From contig CAZMGY010000034.1 of NCBI GenBank assembly GCA_964565945.1, forward strand, positions 1 to 46,855: a DNA stretch of 46,855 bases. Reading direction: 5' to 3'. Every line of letters begins with the position of its first letter. Within the stretch, counting starts at the first letter, position 1. Of this stretch, positions 1 through 10,439 are shown one piece after another. A program made the position numbers and the translations under genes. Below the pieces are notes generated by a model. That model made no database searches. It was not told where the DNA came from and saw only the letters and a list, made by a program, of their open reading frames with translations. Origin of the DNA: CAZMGY01 sp964565945 [NCBI: uncultured bacterium]. GTDB lineage: Bacteria > GCA-001730085.

Positions 1-514
1 GCCTATTCTCGTGCTTAAAGAGCAGGAGCTTGCTCCTAAAGGGATGGGTTTGAACAACGAACATGTGGTTGATTTACATATTCGTCATGCTTTGAAAAAG
101 AAAAAATACTTGGCTTGGGGAATGTCTCCTTGTTCAACACCTGATGGCAGTAATGGTGGCTATGCGGAGTTTGGTGTATTTTTAGCAGGAAGTAAAGGTT
201 ATCCTGATAAAGGCGTGATTACGCCTCATGCGACATTTTTAGCTTTGGATATTCGTCCTGATGAAGCGGTTCTTAATTTGAAGTCATTGCTCAAAAACTT
301 TTCTGTGTATGGAGAGTATGGTTTTTATGATGCCGTTAATGTGCTTACTGGAGATGTGGCTTATCGTTACATGTCGCTTGATCAAGGTATGTCTTTGGTG
401 GCTATGAATAACTACTTGAATAATGGGATCATCCGGGAACGTTTCCATAATGATCCTTACATTAAAAATGTTGAAGACTTGTTAAGCATGGAGGAGTTTT
501 TTCCAGAATCATGA
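1..514 (+). CDS. Glycoamylase-like glycoside hydrolase, C-terminal part
   Basis: The reading frame is open from the first base, so only the last 170 or so residues are seen and the start lies outside the window. The sequence resembles the C-terminal half of the glycoamylase-like domain (PF10091; relatives include beta-1,2-glucanases). Landmarks are a GMSPCSTPDG segment, a GVITPHATFLAL stretch, the YGEYGFYDAVN motif, and a YMSLDQGMSLVAMNNYL segment near the end, where family members carry a conserved DQG. It probably cleaves a glucan or similar oligosaccharide; the exact substrate cannot be inferred. The stop overlaps the ATG of the GH35 gene (ATGA at 511-514), so the two glycosidases are likely translationally coupled parts of one sugar-degradation operon. 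Confidence 0.62.
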   Translation, partial: PILVLKEQELAPKGMGLNNEHVVDLHIRHALKKKKYLAWGMSPCSTPDGSNGGYAEFGVFLAGSKGYPDKGVITPHATFLALDIRPDEAVLNLKSLLKNFSVYGEYGFYDAVNVLTGDVAYRYMSLDQGMSLVAMNNYLNNGIIRERFHNDPYIKNVEDLLSMEEFFPES

Positions 515-2946
515 GCGTTTCATTCAATCAGAAAACATTTACCAAAGATGCTCAGCCATTTTTTTTAAATTCTGGTGAGATTCAGTACTTTCGTATTCCA
601 CGTAAGTATTGGGAAATGCATTTGCAAAAAGCTAAAGATGCAGGATTGAACGCTGTTTGCACGTATATTCCTTGGGATTGGCACGAAGAAGAAGAAGGTC
701 AATTCGATTTTTCTGGTCAAACGCATCCTCAGAAAAATTTAGAGGCGTGGTTGGATTTGTGTCAGCAGTATGGTTTGATGGCAATTGTTAAACCAGGACC
801 AGTGATTTTGGCGGAATATCGTGGTGCTGGGATTCCTTTTTGGTTTATTGATAAGCTGGGACAAGAATGCCGTGTTAAGAATAGTCGGGGCGAAATTGCT
901 CAGTCGGACTGCATGACGTTTATGCATCCAACTTATTTGGGGTACGTTCGCAAATGGTACGATGCCGTGATTCCTGTGTTAGAAAAACGTCAGATGAAGA
1001 ATGATGGGCCTGTGATTATGATGCAGGTTTGTAATGAGGTGGGTGTGTTCACTTGGTTGGCGCATCAGGCCGATTATAGTCCTTACTGTTTGGAGCGTTA
1101 TGCGCAGTTTCTTCAAGACAAATATGATGACATTCAAGCCTTGAATGCTGTGTATGCGACGAGCTATACAAGTTTTGCCGAGGTGCAACCACCATCGGAC
1201 ACAACTACGACGTATGAATCGCGCGAAGAGTGGGCTCATGATATTGATTGGCATCAATTTTGGCGCTGGTATTATGGTGACTATTTGCGTCTTCTCATGT
1301 CGGAGTTGTGTGATCGGGGCATGAGTGTGCCTTTTTACCATAATTTGCCAGGTTGGATTTATGGAAGTGGCTGGGAATTTCCTTTGAATATCACTATGTA
1401 CAGCAATTTGTACGATCAGAGTTATCCCGATATGATCTTTGGAGTGGATCATATCCCTGAATACTTGTCGTATCGCAATGCGCATGATGATCGTGGGATT
1501 AACGACATCACTCTGGCGATGCAGGGAGGCGGACCTTTGTTCGCGGCGGAATTTCAAGCGGGATCACGTGAGTATCATGTGGTGACTACACCGAGAGAAA
1601 TGCAATTGTTCTATAAAGCTAGTTTGGCTCATGGCCTTAAGGGGTGGAACTATTACATGTTTTCTCAGGGGAAAAATCCTCAGGGTAAAGGCTTTTCTGG
1701 GTCTTCGTTTTACTGGTTCACCCCGTTGAATTTTAAGGGCGAAGAGTCGAGTTTGTACCCTGTAATTCAGGAGACCAGTGCTTTGGTTCAAAGCATGGAG
1801 CAAGAAATTATTACTTCGGACAGAAAATCTGAAATTGCAGTTTTGTTTTATGAGCCTTATTACGCAACAGAGTTAGAAAAGCAAGCTAACTTAGCGGCTT
1901 GCGAGATGCATTTGCAACCTTCGCAGCATCGTCGCCGTGCTTATTTCGATGGAGTACTCAAGGCTTTGCATCTGTTGAATATTGAGTACAATGTGGTTGA
2001 TATTCAGCGTTGTTCCGATGAGGATTTGAAGAGGTATAAGCAAGTATGGATGTTTAGCACCGAAATCTGTGATGCCGATAGTCAAAGCAAAGTGGTTTGT
2101 TATATGGAGCAAGGTGGACAAACAGTCATTTATCCCACCGTGCCTTCATTAGGACTCGACATTAAGCCTTGCACAATTTTGCAAGAAGCTTTGAATGTGA
2201 CAGACAATAAGGTGATTGAAGTTGATTCGCCATTGGTGGAACTTTTGGGACGTGTTGATGTGAAATGTTTGAATCCTTTACGTGTGTTTGATACCTCGTT
2301 AGAATCAATCGCCCAAGTGGATGGTCAGTCGGTTGGATTTAAAGCATCTGTTGGGCAAGGACAAGCTGTTGTGCTTGGGTTTTCTTTAAGCTTTGAGACC
2401 GAAGAGCACCGTTGGATATATGAAGACCTTTGTAAATTGTCAGATGCTCGATTGCGTTGGGTGGACACCAGTAGTGAACGCACTTTGGTGCATCAACGTT
2501 TTTCTGAAGACGGCGCTCTTTTGTTTGTGGGGAACTACTACAATGAAGAGGATGTGACATCGGTAACCTACACGCATCCTTTGTCGCAGAAACCTGTTTC
2601 CTGGCCTTTGGCACTGGACAAGGTAACTTTGCCTCAGACCTATGGTGTGGTAACTGCGATTCATCAAAGATTGGCCGAAGATCTCTATATTCTTCATTCG
2701 ACATCGGATCTTTTGGGTGTTGAGCGCAAGGATGATCAACTTGTGTTGATGCTTAAAGGCGATCGCGATCTTAAGGGTGAGATTGTGTTTGAGGGTGTTG
2801 CGGTGGCATCGTTACAAAAGGTTACTTTAGGTCAAAAAGAGGTGGCACTTCAAGAAAAAGATGGCTATTATTACGTGCATTATGATCATCCGCATGGTGA
2901 ATTGCTAAGCCTAACCCTTTCTTTGTCGTTGACATCTAAGGTTTGA
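511..2946 (+). CDS. GH35 family beta-galactosidase
   Basis: 811 residues. The N-terminal 350 residues form a glycoside hydrolase family 35 TIM barrel: SGEIQYFRIP at 21-30, YIPWDWHEE at 52-60, and a KPGPVILAEYRGAG strand near 94-107. The acid/base is the Glu of QVCNEVG (E176) and the nucleophile is the Glu of AAEFQAG (E347), both present. The remaining 450 residues are beta-rich accessory domains usual in this family. No signal peptide is visible, so a cytoplasmic enzyme releasing terminal beta-galactose is likely; the true sugar specificity is uncertain. The start overlaps the preceding glycosidase stop by 4 bases, and the next gene follows after 4 bases. Confidence 0.88.
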   Translation: MSVSFNQKTFTKDAQPFFLNSGEIQYFRIPRKYWEMHLQKAKDAGLNAVCTYIPWDWHEEEEGQFDFSGQTHPQKNLEAWLDLCQQYGLMAIVKPGPVILAEYRGAGIPFWFIDKLGQECRVKNSRGEIAQSDCMTFMHPTYLGYVRKWYDAVIPVLEKRQMKNDGPVIMMQVCNEVGVFTWLAHQADYSPYCLERYAQFLQDKYDDIQALNAVYATSYTSFAEVQPPSDTTTTYESREEWAHDIDWHQFWRWYYGDYLRLLMSELCDRGMSVPFYHNLPGWIYGSGWEFPLNITMYSNLYDQSYPDMIFGVDHIPEYLSYRNAHDDRGINDITLAMQGGGPLFAAEFQAGSREYHVVTTPREMQLFYKASLAHGLKGWNYYMFSQGKNPQGKGFSGSSFYWFTPLNFKGEESSLYPVIQETSALVQSMEQEIITSDRKSEIAVLFYEPYYATELEKQANLAACEMHLQPSQHRRRAYFDGVLKALHLLNIEYNVVDIQRCSDEDLKRYKQVWMFSTEICDADSQSKVVCYMEQGGQTVIYPTVPSLGLDIKPCTILQEALNVTDNKVIEVDSPLVELLGRVDVKCLNPLRVFDTSLESIAQVDGQSVGFKASVGQGQAVVLGFSLSFETEEHRWIYEDLCKLSDARLRWVDTSSERTLVHQRFSEDGALLFVGNYYNEEDVTSVTYTHPLSQKPVSWPLALDKVTLPQTYGVVTAIHQRLAEDLYILHSTSDLLGVERKDDQLVLMLKGDRDLKGEIVFEGVAVASLQKVTLGQKEVALQEKDGYYYVHYDHPHGELLSLTLSLSLTSKV

Positions 2947-2950
2947 TGGT

Positions 2951-4126
2951 ATGGCCAAACCTGTTTCGAAACGTCAGACCTCACATGAATCGGTGAAAGT
3001 AACCGTAAAAGATGTGGCCTTTGGTGGTGATGGCGTTGCTGATTTACCTGATGGTAAGATCTGTTTTATTACGGGAGTTCTTTCTGGGGAAGATGTTGAG
3101 GTGGTTTTGGTCGATGAACGTAAAAAATTTAGTTTTGGTCGAGTCAAGCACATTCATCAGCCTTCCGAACATCGAGTGGAACCTTTGTGTGAATTCACGT
3201 ATGACTGTGGCGGTTGTCAGTATTGGCACACTTCGTATGAACATGAGATCGAACTCAAAACCAAACAACTCAAAGATCTTCTTAAACGTTTAGCTGGTGT
3301 TGATCACGAAGTGAATGTGATGGCCAGTGAAACTCACCAACATTATCGTCAGTCGATCACCGTTCACAAAACGCGTTCGGGCAAACTGGGTTTTGTGGCG
3401 CAAGACCAGAAGTCGATTTTGGATATTCCTAACTGTTTGATTGCTCATGATAAGCTAAATGAGATTTTGCAGGATAAACCTGAAGATATTATGCGTTTAG
3501 CTGAAATGGATATTACGTTTAAAACGGATGGGGCAGAATTATCGACCCCACGCAAGCCTTTACGTTTAGCGTATGTTTATCAAGAGTACGAGGTATTTTA
3601 TGATGTGCGCTGTTTTTTTCAATCCAATGCTAATGTTCTAACACAGATGATTGACTTTATACGAAAAAATATTCAGCTTACAGATATTTTATTTGATTTG
3701 TATTGTGGAGTGGGAGTATTTGCGATAACCTTATCTGATTTATTTTCTAAAGTGGTTGGTTTGGAGCATACGCGCCGTTCCGTCCAGTTTGGCCAGTTCA
3801 ATACTCAGAACTTGGAGCACGTGGAGATTCTTAAGGGAAAGGTCGAAGAAAAATTTCCACGAATTTACAAACGTTTTCAAGGGGAAACTAATACCGTTTT
3901 GCTTGATCCTCCGCGCACAGGTCTAGACAGTCGTGTGATAGATGATTTGCGTTGTCGCAAAGCCGTCTCGCAAATTGTTTACTGCTCTTGTGAGCCGAGC
4001 ATTTTGGCGCGTGATCTAAAGCGTCTATTGGCTGGTGGCGTGTTTGAGGTGTCTCATGTGGCTTTAGCCGATATGTTTCCACGCACTAAGCATTTTGAAA
4101 CACTTGTGATTTTGAAACATTCTTAA
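2951..4126 (+). CDS. 23S rRNA (uracil-C5)-methyltransferase, RumA/TrmA family
   Basis: 391 residues. An N-terminal TRAM-like RNA-binding domain (about 13-70) is followed by cysteines C80, C86, C89 and C162 that would hold the 4Fe-4S cluster of the RlmC/RlmD/RlmCD group. The SAM-binding motif reads FDLYCGVGVFAI, the LLDPPRTGLD motif is present, and the catalytic Cys lies in YCSCEPSILARDL (C347). It transfers a methyl group from SAM to C5 of a uridine in RNA, most likely 23S rRNA; which uridine cannot be told from the sequence. It begins 4 bases after the GH35 stop, so it may be co-transcribed with it despite the unrelated function. Confidence 0.88.
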   Translation: MAKPVSKRQTSHESVKVTVKDVAFGGDGVADLPDGKICFITGVLSGEDVEVVLVDERKKFSFGRVKHIHQPSEHRVEPLCEFTYDCGGCQYWHTSYEHEIELKTKQLKDLLKRLAGVDHEVNVMASETHQHYRQSITVHKTRSGKLGFVAQDQKSILDIPNCLIAHDKLNEILQDKPEDIMRLAEMDITFKTDGAELSTPRKPLRLAYVYQEYEVFYDVRCFFQSNANVLTQMIDFIRKNIQLTDILFDLYCGVGVFAITLSDLFSKVVGLEHTRRSVQFGQFNTQNLEHVEILKGKVEEKFPRIYKRFQGETNTVLLDPPRTGLDSRVIDDLRCRKAVSQIVYCSCEPSILARDLKRLLAGGVFEVSHVALADMFPRTKHFETLVILKHS

Positions 4127-4522
4127 GCGAAAATTTCTACGAAGGATGTCCATTGATCGCGGGCTGTTTTAATTTGAATGCTCTTTAATAAATTTCTGTT
4201 TGCATTGTAAGTCCTTGAGCTTGGATTGTCACAGAAATGGGATTCTTCATGGAGGATGAAGGATTAATTTGGTTCAGGCTTGCCATGTGTGTAATGTAGG
4301 AATATTGGACTGAGGGTACTAGGGTCGAAAGGCTTGTTGGGTGACAAAGGCTGCTTATCGACAGACATAAAGACAAAGTTGCACATATGGATAGAGCTAA
4401 TCCTAAGTAGTTGTTTTATTATTTGTCAATAAACATTGGTAAGTTGTTTTTAATTGATATTTTTGAATATTTTTTGTTATTTTTTAAAAATAATGATTTT
4501 TTTACTAACATTGTTATTTTTG
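4127..4522. other. Intergenic region before ilvB, no gene supported
   Basis: About 400 bases that become strongly AT-rich toward the ilvB promoter (homopolymer A and T runs from about 4430). A 63-codon minus-strand frame at 4185-4376 has no recognisable similarity and no ribosome binding site, so I do not call it. A short GTCCATTGATCGCGGG piece near 4150 may be a worn fragment of the interspersed palindromic repeat seen elsewhere in the window. Confidence 0.5.
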
Positions 4523-4551
4523 TTGATTTTCTATTGGAAAAATGCTAGAAT
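4523..4551 (+). promoter_or_regulatory. ilvB promoter
   Basis: TTGATT at 4523-4528, a 17-base spacer, then TAGAAT at 4546-4551 preceded by TGC (extended -10). Transcription should start near 4558. That places the in-frame ATG at 4542 inside the promoter, so it cannot be the start; ilvB must begin at 4593. Confidence 0.7.
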
Positions 4552-4592
4552 TTGGGGGAATTTTTATCGATTTTAAAATATTGGGTGAAGAA

Positions 4593-6308
4593 ATGGTAAA
4601 AAAAAAGATAAGTGGAGCTGAAGCTCTTATCAAATGTTTAGAAAATCACGGTGTTGAGTATATATTTGGTTACCCTGGTGGGGCGGCAATTCCGATTTTT
4701 GACGCCTTGGTTGATTCGTCCATTAAGTTTATCCTTACACGTCATGAGCAGGGGGCCACACATATGGCGGATGGCTATGCGCGGGCCACAAGGAGGCCTG
4801 GTGTGGTTTTAGTGACTAGTGGTCCTGGAGCGACCAACACCATTACAGGTTTATTGACGGCTTACATGGACTCCGTTCCTATGATTGTGTTGTGTGGTCA
4901 GACTATTTTACCGATGCTAGGGAAAGATGCTTTTCAAGAAGCCGATATTTCGGGCATTTGTATGCCCATTGTTAAGCATAGCTACTTGGTTAAGGACACG
5001 GATGATATTCCACGCATTGTCAAAGAGTCGTTTTATTTGGCAAGTACTGGACGTCCTGGGCCGATTCTTTTAGATTTGCCCAAAGATGTTACCGCGGCTC
5101 CCTGTGAGGCTCCTTTGGATGCCGAAATGGACTTGCCAGGTTATCAGGTGAATTTGGATGGTGACGAAGCGGGTATTGCCAAAATGGCTGAGTTGCTCAA
5201 TCAATCGGAGCGGCCTTTGCTTTTGGCAGGTCACGGAGCTGTGATCTCGCGGGCAGGTGAGGAATTGGTGACTTTGGCTGAAAAGTTGCAAGCGCCCGTG
5301 ACTAATACCTTATTAGGTAAAGGGGCTTTCCCTGAAACTCACGACTTGTCTTTGGGTATGTTGGGGATGCATGGAACGGCTTATGCAAATAAGGCTTTGA
5401 CCCGTTGTGATTTGATTTTTTCGATTGGTTCGCGTTGGGACGATCGAATCAATGGCAATAATGCTAAGTTTTGTTTAGGTGCCAAAAAGTTGCACTTGGA
5501 TATTGATCCAGCTGAAATTAATAAGATTGTTAAACCAGATGTGTCGGTGGTGGGCGATGCAGGTACGGTTCTTAAAAAATTATTGCCTTTAGTCTGCTCT
5601 TTGGACACCAAAGAATGGTTGAAAGAGTTAAATGGGTATAAGAAGAAGTATCCGCTCAAATACAAAAAACATGGGGGTCTTAAGGCTCAGCATGTGATTG
5701 ATGAATGCTATCGAGTGACAAATGGTGATGCGATTGTCACCACTGATGTTGGACAGCATCAAATGTGGGCTGCACAGTTTTTTTTGATTGACAAGTGTGA
5801 CACTTGGATTAGCTCAGGGGGTGCTGGGACTATGGGTTATGGATTTCCTGCTGCCATTGGAGCTCAGTTTGGGAAGCCTGATGAGCGTGTGATTGCGGTG
5901 GTAGGCGATGGTGGTTTTCAGATGACCGAAGCTGAGCTTTCGACAGCTGTGATTCATAAGCTTCCAGTTAAGATTTTGATTATTGATAACAAATACTTGG
6001 GCATGGTACGCCAGTGGCAAGAGTTGTTTTTCGATAACCGTTTATCGGGTGTGGACTTAGAAGGTAATCCTGATTTTGTTAAATTGGCCGATGCTTATGG
6101 AATGAAAGCGTTTCGGATTCGTCGTGGGGCTGATGTGAAAAAAGTTCTCACTCGGGCGATGGAATATAGTGAAGGACCTTGTTTGATTCATGCCGAAGTG
6201 GTTAAAGAAGACAATGTTTTTCCAATGATTCCAGCTGGTGAGCCAGCCTATGAGATGATTGTGGAGCGTCCGAAAGAAAAACTGAAAAAACCGACGGGAT
6301 CAACGTGA
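4593..6308 (+). CDS. ilvB: Acetolactate synthase, large (catalytic) subunit
   Basis: 571 residues, normal for the family. It condenses two pyruvates, or pyruvate and 2-oxobutyrate, to acetohydroxy acids, the first common step to valine, leucine and isoleucine, using ThDP, Mg and FAD. Visible signatures: [14 protein letters not shown], the [16 protein letters not shown] segment with the catalytic Glu, GPGATN, and the C-terminal ThDP/Mg motif [16 protein letters not shown] followed by [11 protein letters not shown]. The start at 4593 is chosen because it has GGTGAAGA just upstream and lies after the predicted transcription start; the longer frame from 4542 would begin within the -10 box. The regulatory subunit ilvH follows after a repeat-filled 193-base gap. 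Confidence 0.95.
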   Translation: MVKKKISGAEALIKCLENHGVEYIFGYPGGAAIPIFDALVDSSIKFILTRHEQGATHMADGYARATRRPGVVLVTSGPGATNTITGLLTAYMDSVPMIVLCGQTILPMLGKDAFQEADISGICMPIVKHSYLVKDTDDIPRIVKESFYLASTGRPGPILLDLPKDVTAAPCEAPLDAEMDLPGYQVNLDGDEAGIAKMAELLNQSERPLLLAGHGAVISRAGEELVTLAEKLQAPVTNTLLGKGAFPETHDLSLGMLGMHGTAYANKALTRCDLIFSIGSRWDDRINGNNAKFCLGAKKLHLDIDPAEINKIVKPDVSVVGDAGTVLKKLLPLVCSLDTKEWLKELNGYKKKYPLKYKKHGGLKAQHVIDECYRVTNGDAIVTTDVGQHQMWAAQFFLIDKCDTWISSGGAGTMGYGFPAAIGAQFGKPDERVIAVVGDGGFQMTEAELSTAVIHKLPVKILIIDNKYLGMVRQWQELFFDNRLSGVDLEGNPDFVKLADAYGMKAFRIRRGADVKKVLTRAMEYSEGPCLIHAEVVKEDNVFPMIPAGEPAYEMIVERPKEKLKKPTGST

Positions 6309-6328
6309 GAGGGACTCTTTTTATTCGC

Positions 6329-6419
6329 GTTATTGTGAGAAGGAACAGTATGACAACGAAGTAAGCAGTGTTTATTGTGCCGTGGTTATGTCGATTCCGT
6401 GATTGAATCACTGGATGAC
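6329..6419. repeat. Interspersed palindromic repeat, degenerate composite copy
   Basis: The left half (6329-6370) resembles the common GTCATTGCGAG..ACGAAGCAATCCAG element, here GTTATTGTGAG...ACGAAGTAAGCAG. The right half (6393-6419) reads GATTCCGTGATTGAATCAC followed by TGGATGAC, a decayed form of the GCGG-CAAG-CGC palindrome that is best preserved at 41854-41926. It fills most of the ilvB-ilvH gap. Confidence 0.55.
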
Positions 6420-6501
6420 AAGGTACAATGTAAATTTGAGGAAAAAATAATATAATTAACATAAATTACTAAGACGAATGTAAGCAAAAAAAGGTGAAGA
6501 G

Positions 6502-7002
6502 ATGGAAGCAAATAAACAAACCCATACGATTAGTATTCTAACGGCCAATCAACCGGGTGTTTTGGTGCGGATATCTTTGGTGTTTGCACGACGTGGTTAT
6601 AACATTGATTCCTTAGTGGTTTCGCCAGCTTTGGATGGGCGTTTTTCCCGAATGACAATCACCGCTCAAGGCAATTTGGATACCTTGGAGCAGATTATCA
6701 AGCAACTCGGAAAGTTGGTCGATATTGCGCATGCGGGGGAGCATACACAAGATAATTCGGTAGAACGTGAATTGGCTTTATTTAAAGTTGAGGCTGATGA
6801 TGATAATCGGACCGCTCTTTTGCAGTTGGTGGAACATTTTAAAGGAATGACTTTAGATTTTACGGATCAATCTTTGATTATTCAAATAGCTGGTAACACG
6901 ATGAAAATCAATGCTTTGGAAAATATTTTAACCAAGTACGGCATTATTGAAATGGTGCGAACGGGTAAAGTTTTGATGGCTCGTGGTTTCGAGCAGACCT
7001 AA
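6502..7002 (+). CDS. ilvH: Acetolactate synthase, small (regulatory) subunit
   Basis: 166 residues. An N-terminal ACT domain (about 5-80) with HTISILTANQPGVLVRI and the RRGYNIDSLVVSP segment binds the feedback effector valine; a second regulatory domain follows to the end. It partners with the catalytic subunit encoded upstream and confers stability and end-product control. A good AAAGGTGAAGAG ribosome binding site precedes the ATG. The gene ends in an intrinsic terminator, so ilvB-ilvH appear to form one unit, separate from ilvC. Confidence 0.94.
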   Translation: MEANKQTHTISILTANQPGVLVRISLVFARRGYNIDSLVVSPALDGRFSRMTITAQGNLDTLEQIIKQLGKLVDIAHAGEHTQDNSVERELALFKVEADDDNRTALLQLVEHFKGMTLDFTDQSLIIQIAGNTMKINALENILTKYGIIEMVRTGKVLMARGFEQT

Positions 7003-7008
7003 TATGTC

Positions 7009-7031
7009 AAGCCTATTTAAGGGGCTTTTTT
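7009..7031 (+). terminator. Intrinsic terminator after ilvH
   Basis: AAGCC at 7009-7013 pairs with GGCTT at 7023-7027 and runs straight into a T tract ending at 7031, 6 bases after the ilvH stop. The stem is short but correctly placed. Confidence 0.6.
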
Positions 7032-7220
7032 AACGCGATGGAACTCTATTGCTGTAAACGATCTGGAGAGTTGAATTTCTGGATTACCTGATGTATCCGA
7101 TAGAGTTGTCTATATCGTAAGGGTAACTACGAAGCCTTGCAAGATTTCTTAAAGGCCAATCTGGGTGATGTGGCGATTATATATTCCGTTTAAAGCCTAG
7201 CCAAAAAGGCCAAAATACTA

Positions 7221-7226
7221 TATAAT
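7221..7226 (+). promoter_or_regulatory. Probable -10 box of ilvC
   Basis: A perfect TATAAT at 7221-7226, 62 bases before the ilvC ATG. No convincing -35 hexamer lies 16-18 bases upstream. Because ilvH ends in a terminator, ilvC needs its own promoter and this is the best candidate. Confidence 0.45.
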
Positions 7227-7276
7227 GGACCGTCCCTATATATTTAGGATATTTTTCAAAAAAAGAACAAAAATAA

Positions 7277-8311
<1,035 letters not shown>

Positions 8312-8327
8312 GAATATTGAGAGGCGT

Positions 8328-8480
8328 GTGGATCCGCGTCCTTGTTAAATTCTCCGCGGGATGGCGCGAATGTGTCTGAAAAAAAATATGTTTTCAGTAG
8401 CTCGTTATCCTGTGATTTGATCGTGAAATCTATAGCCACGGAATAATGACTGGACCGTGCGGTTGGGTTCTGGGGTGACC
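8328..8480. repeat. Cluster of three degenerate palindromic repeats
   Basis: The ilvC-leuC gap holds three worn copies of the GCGG-CAAG-type element: 8328-8366 (GTGGATCCGCG...CGCGGGATGGCG), 8404-8435 in the opposite orientation (ATCCTGTGATTTGATCGTG then AAATC), and 8448-8480 (CTGGACCGTGCGGTTGGG, then GGGGTGACC). None is intact. Confidence 0.5.
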
Positions 8481-8539
8481 GATGAGTAACGTCACTCTAC
8501 AAAGGATTGATTTGATGATAGAAATAAGGTAACAAGACA

Positions 8540-9835
8540 ATGGGTATGACGATTACAGAAAAGATTTTGGCTAAAGCTGCGGGTCGCTTCCAAGTGGAAG
8601 CTGGAGAGAATATTTGGGTTGATGTGGATGTGCTTATGACACACGATATCTGTGGCCCGGGCACGATCTCCATTTTTAAGGATAAGTTTGGTGACGATGC
8701 GAGTGTTTTTCACAAAGATAAAGTCGTGATTATTCCCGATCACTACATTTATACAGAAGATAAGCATGCGCGTCGTAATCTGGATATTTTGCGTGACTTT
8801 GCTAAAGAGCAAGACTTGACCTATTTTTACGATGCGTTTTCGGATAACTATAAAGGTGTTTGTCACGTGGCTTTGGCGCAAGAAGGCCACAACTTGCCTG
8901 GAACGGTTTTGTTTGGAACCGACAGTCATACATGTACCTCAGGTGCTTTCGGTATGTTCGCTTCTGGGATTGGAAATACTGATGCTGCTTTGGTGATGGG
9001 GACTGGGAAGCTTTGGGTTAAGGTGCCCGAAACAATGAAATTTGTTTTTAATGGGCAGTTTCCCAAACACATTATGGCCAAAGATATCATTTTGCAGATC
9101 ATTGGTGATTATGGAGTGGCTGGCGCGACCTATCGTGCGATGGAATTTGTTGGCGATGCCATTAAGGCGCTTTCGATGGAAGAACGGATGACGGTTTGCA
9201 ATATGGCCATTGAAGGTGGTGGGAAAAATGGAATTATCGAAGCTGATGAGGTGACGGCCGCTTATCTTAAAGGTTGCACCGATCAGTCTTACGAAGTCTT
9301 TCGATCGGATGCAGATGCGAAGCACCATACCCTTAAAGGATATGATGCTTCGGTGATGCGTTCGGTAGTGGCTAAACCTCATTCGCCCGATAACAAAGGC
9401 TATGCCGATGAACTTGGTGATGTGGAATTGGATCGTGCCTATATTGGATCTTGCACTGGTGGCAAGATTACCGACTTTAAAGCTGCTGCCGAGGTTTTGA
9501 AGGGCCATAAGGTCAAGATAGATACGTTTATTGTGCCTGCAACACGAGATGTTGATGCCGATTTGGATAAAGAAATGATCGATGGCAAAACCTTGCGTCA
9601 AATTTTTATCGATGCCAGTTGCCAGACCACCGAGCCTTCGTGTGCGGCCTGTTTAGGAGGTCCCAAAGATACGTTTGCTCGTACTCAGGCAACCGAGCGT
9701 GTGATTTCGACCACTAATCGTAACTTCCCTGGCCGAATGGGTAGCAAAAAAGCATCGATTTATTTGGCGTCCCCATACACGGTGGCGGCTTCGGCATTGA
9801 CTGGACGAATTACGGATCCCAAGGAGTATGTCTAA
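8540..9835 (+). CDS. leuC: 3-isopropylmalate dehydratase, large subunit
   Basis: 431 residues, the shorter LeuC/HacA-like type of the aconitase superfamily. It isomerises 2- to 3-isopropylmalate in leucine synthesis, with a 4Fe-4S cluster held by cysteines in YIGSCTGGK and in the CAACLGGP loop. Other signatures are FGTDSHTCTSGAFG and the VDVDVLMTHDICGPG segment. Two near-adjacent ATGs (8540 and 8546) are possible; the first is closest to the ATAAGGTAAC ribosome binding site. The stop TAA overlaps the leuD ATG by one base, so the two subunits are translationally coupled. leuA and leuB are not in the window. Confidence 0.93.
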   Translation: MGMTITEKILAKAAGRFQVEAGENIWVDVDVLMTHDICGPGTISIFKDKFGDDASVFHKDKVVIIPDHYIYTEDKHARRNLDILRDFAKEQDLTYFYDAFSDNYKGVCHVALAQEGHNLPGTVLFGTDSHTCTSGAFGMFASGIGNTDAALVMGTGKLWVKVPETMKFVFNGQFPKHIMAKDIILQIIGDYGVAGATYRAMEFVGDAIKALSMEERMTVCNMAIEGGGKNGIIEADEVTAAYLKGCTDQSYEVFRSDADAKHHTLKGYDASVMRSVVAKPHSPDNKGYADELGDVELDRAYIGSCTGGKITDFKAAAEVLKGHKVKIDTFIVPATRDVDADLDKEMIDGKTLRQIFIDASCQTTEPSCAACLGGPKDTFARTQATERVISTTNRNFPGRMGSKKASIYLASPYTVAASALTGRITDPKEYV

Positions 9836-10374
9836 TGGAAGATATTATTAAAGGCAAGGCCTATGTGCTAGGTGATAACATTGACACCGATCAAATTATT
9901 CCTGCAGAGTACTTGGTGTACAGTTTAAAAGATCCCGAAGAATGCAAGCTTTATGGACGTTATGCCCTGTCTGGTTTGCCAGAAGGTCAAACCCCTTTTG
10001 TTGAAGAGGAAGCGTTTACTTCGGACTATCAGATTATTATTGGGGGAGATAACTTTGGTTGTGGGTCCTCTCGTGAACATGCGCCCTTTGCTTTGCGTGA
10101 AGCTGGTGTGAAGGCTGTTATTGCTGAATCGTATGCACGTATTTTTTTTCGTAACTCGGTTGACGGTGGTTTTTATCCTCCTATTGAATCCAAAGAGCGC
10201 TTGGTTGATGTGATTCGTACTGGCGATGAATTAGTGATTGATATCCAAAAAAATACCCTTAAAAATGTGACACAACAAACGTCTTGTGAATTAAAGCCAT
10301 TAGGGGATGTGATGGGTATTCTTAAGGCGGGTGATGTCTTTGCTTATGCTAAACAAGAAGGTTTGATAGACTAA
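9835..10374 (+). CDS. leuD: 3-isopropylmalate dehydratase, small subunit
   Basis: 179 residues. The swivelling domain that completes the LeuCD active site. The signature GGDNFGCGSSREHAP is intact, and the N-terminus GKAYVLGDNIDTDQIIPAEYL is typical of the LeuD type that pairs with short LeuC. It begins on the last base of the leuC stop codon. A family member could also act as homoaconitase small subunit, but the ilv context supports leucine synthesis. Confidence 0.93.
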   Translation: MEDIIKGKAYVLGDNIDTDQIIPAEYLVYSLKDPEECKLYGRYALSGLPEGQTPFVEEEAFTSDYQIIIGGDNFGCGSSREHAPFALREAGVKAVIAESYARIFFRNSVDGGFYPPIESKERLVDVIRTGDELVIDIQKNTLKNVTQQTSCELKPLGDVMGILKAGDVFAYAKQEGLID

Positions 10375-10439
10375 GCTCAACGGATGTTTTAAAATACTTG
10401 CTGTGAAATAGACGTAATCAAAAAAGGGAATTTTGGATT

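Noticed and set aside
979-1557. 192-codon minus-strand open frame
   Set aside because: Lies wholly inside the GH35 gene, has no recognisable motif and mirrors codon bias of the sense strand.
4185-4376. 63-codon minus-strand frame in the intergenic region before ilvB
   Set aside because: No ribosome binding site, no similarity recognised, Ser/Thr-rich translation not convincing.
7125-7192. Short open stretch with KGNYEALQDFLKANLGD in the ilvH-ilvC gap
   Set aside because: Looks protein-like, perhaps a gene remnant, but too short and interrupted by stops to identify.
8939-9601. 220-codon minus-strand open frame
   Set aside because: Antisense to leuC; no domain visible.
10395-10435. CTGTGAAATAGACGTAATC before phoB considered as a Pho box
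   Set aside because: Only one half matches the CTGTCAT repeat; the second half does not.
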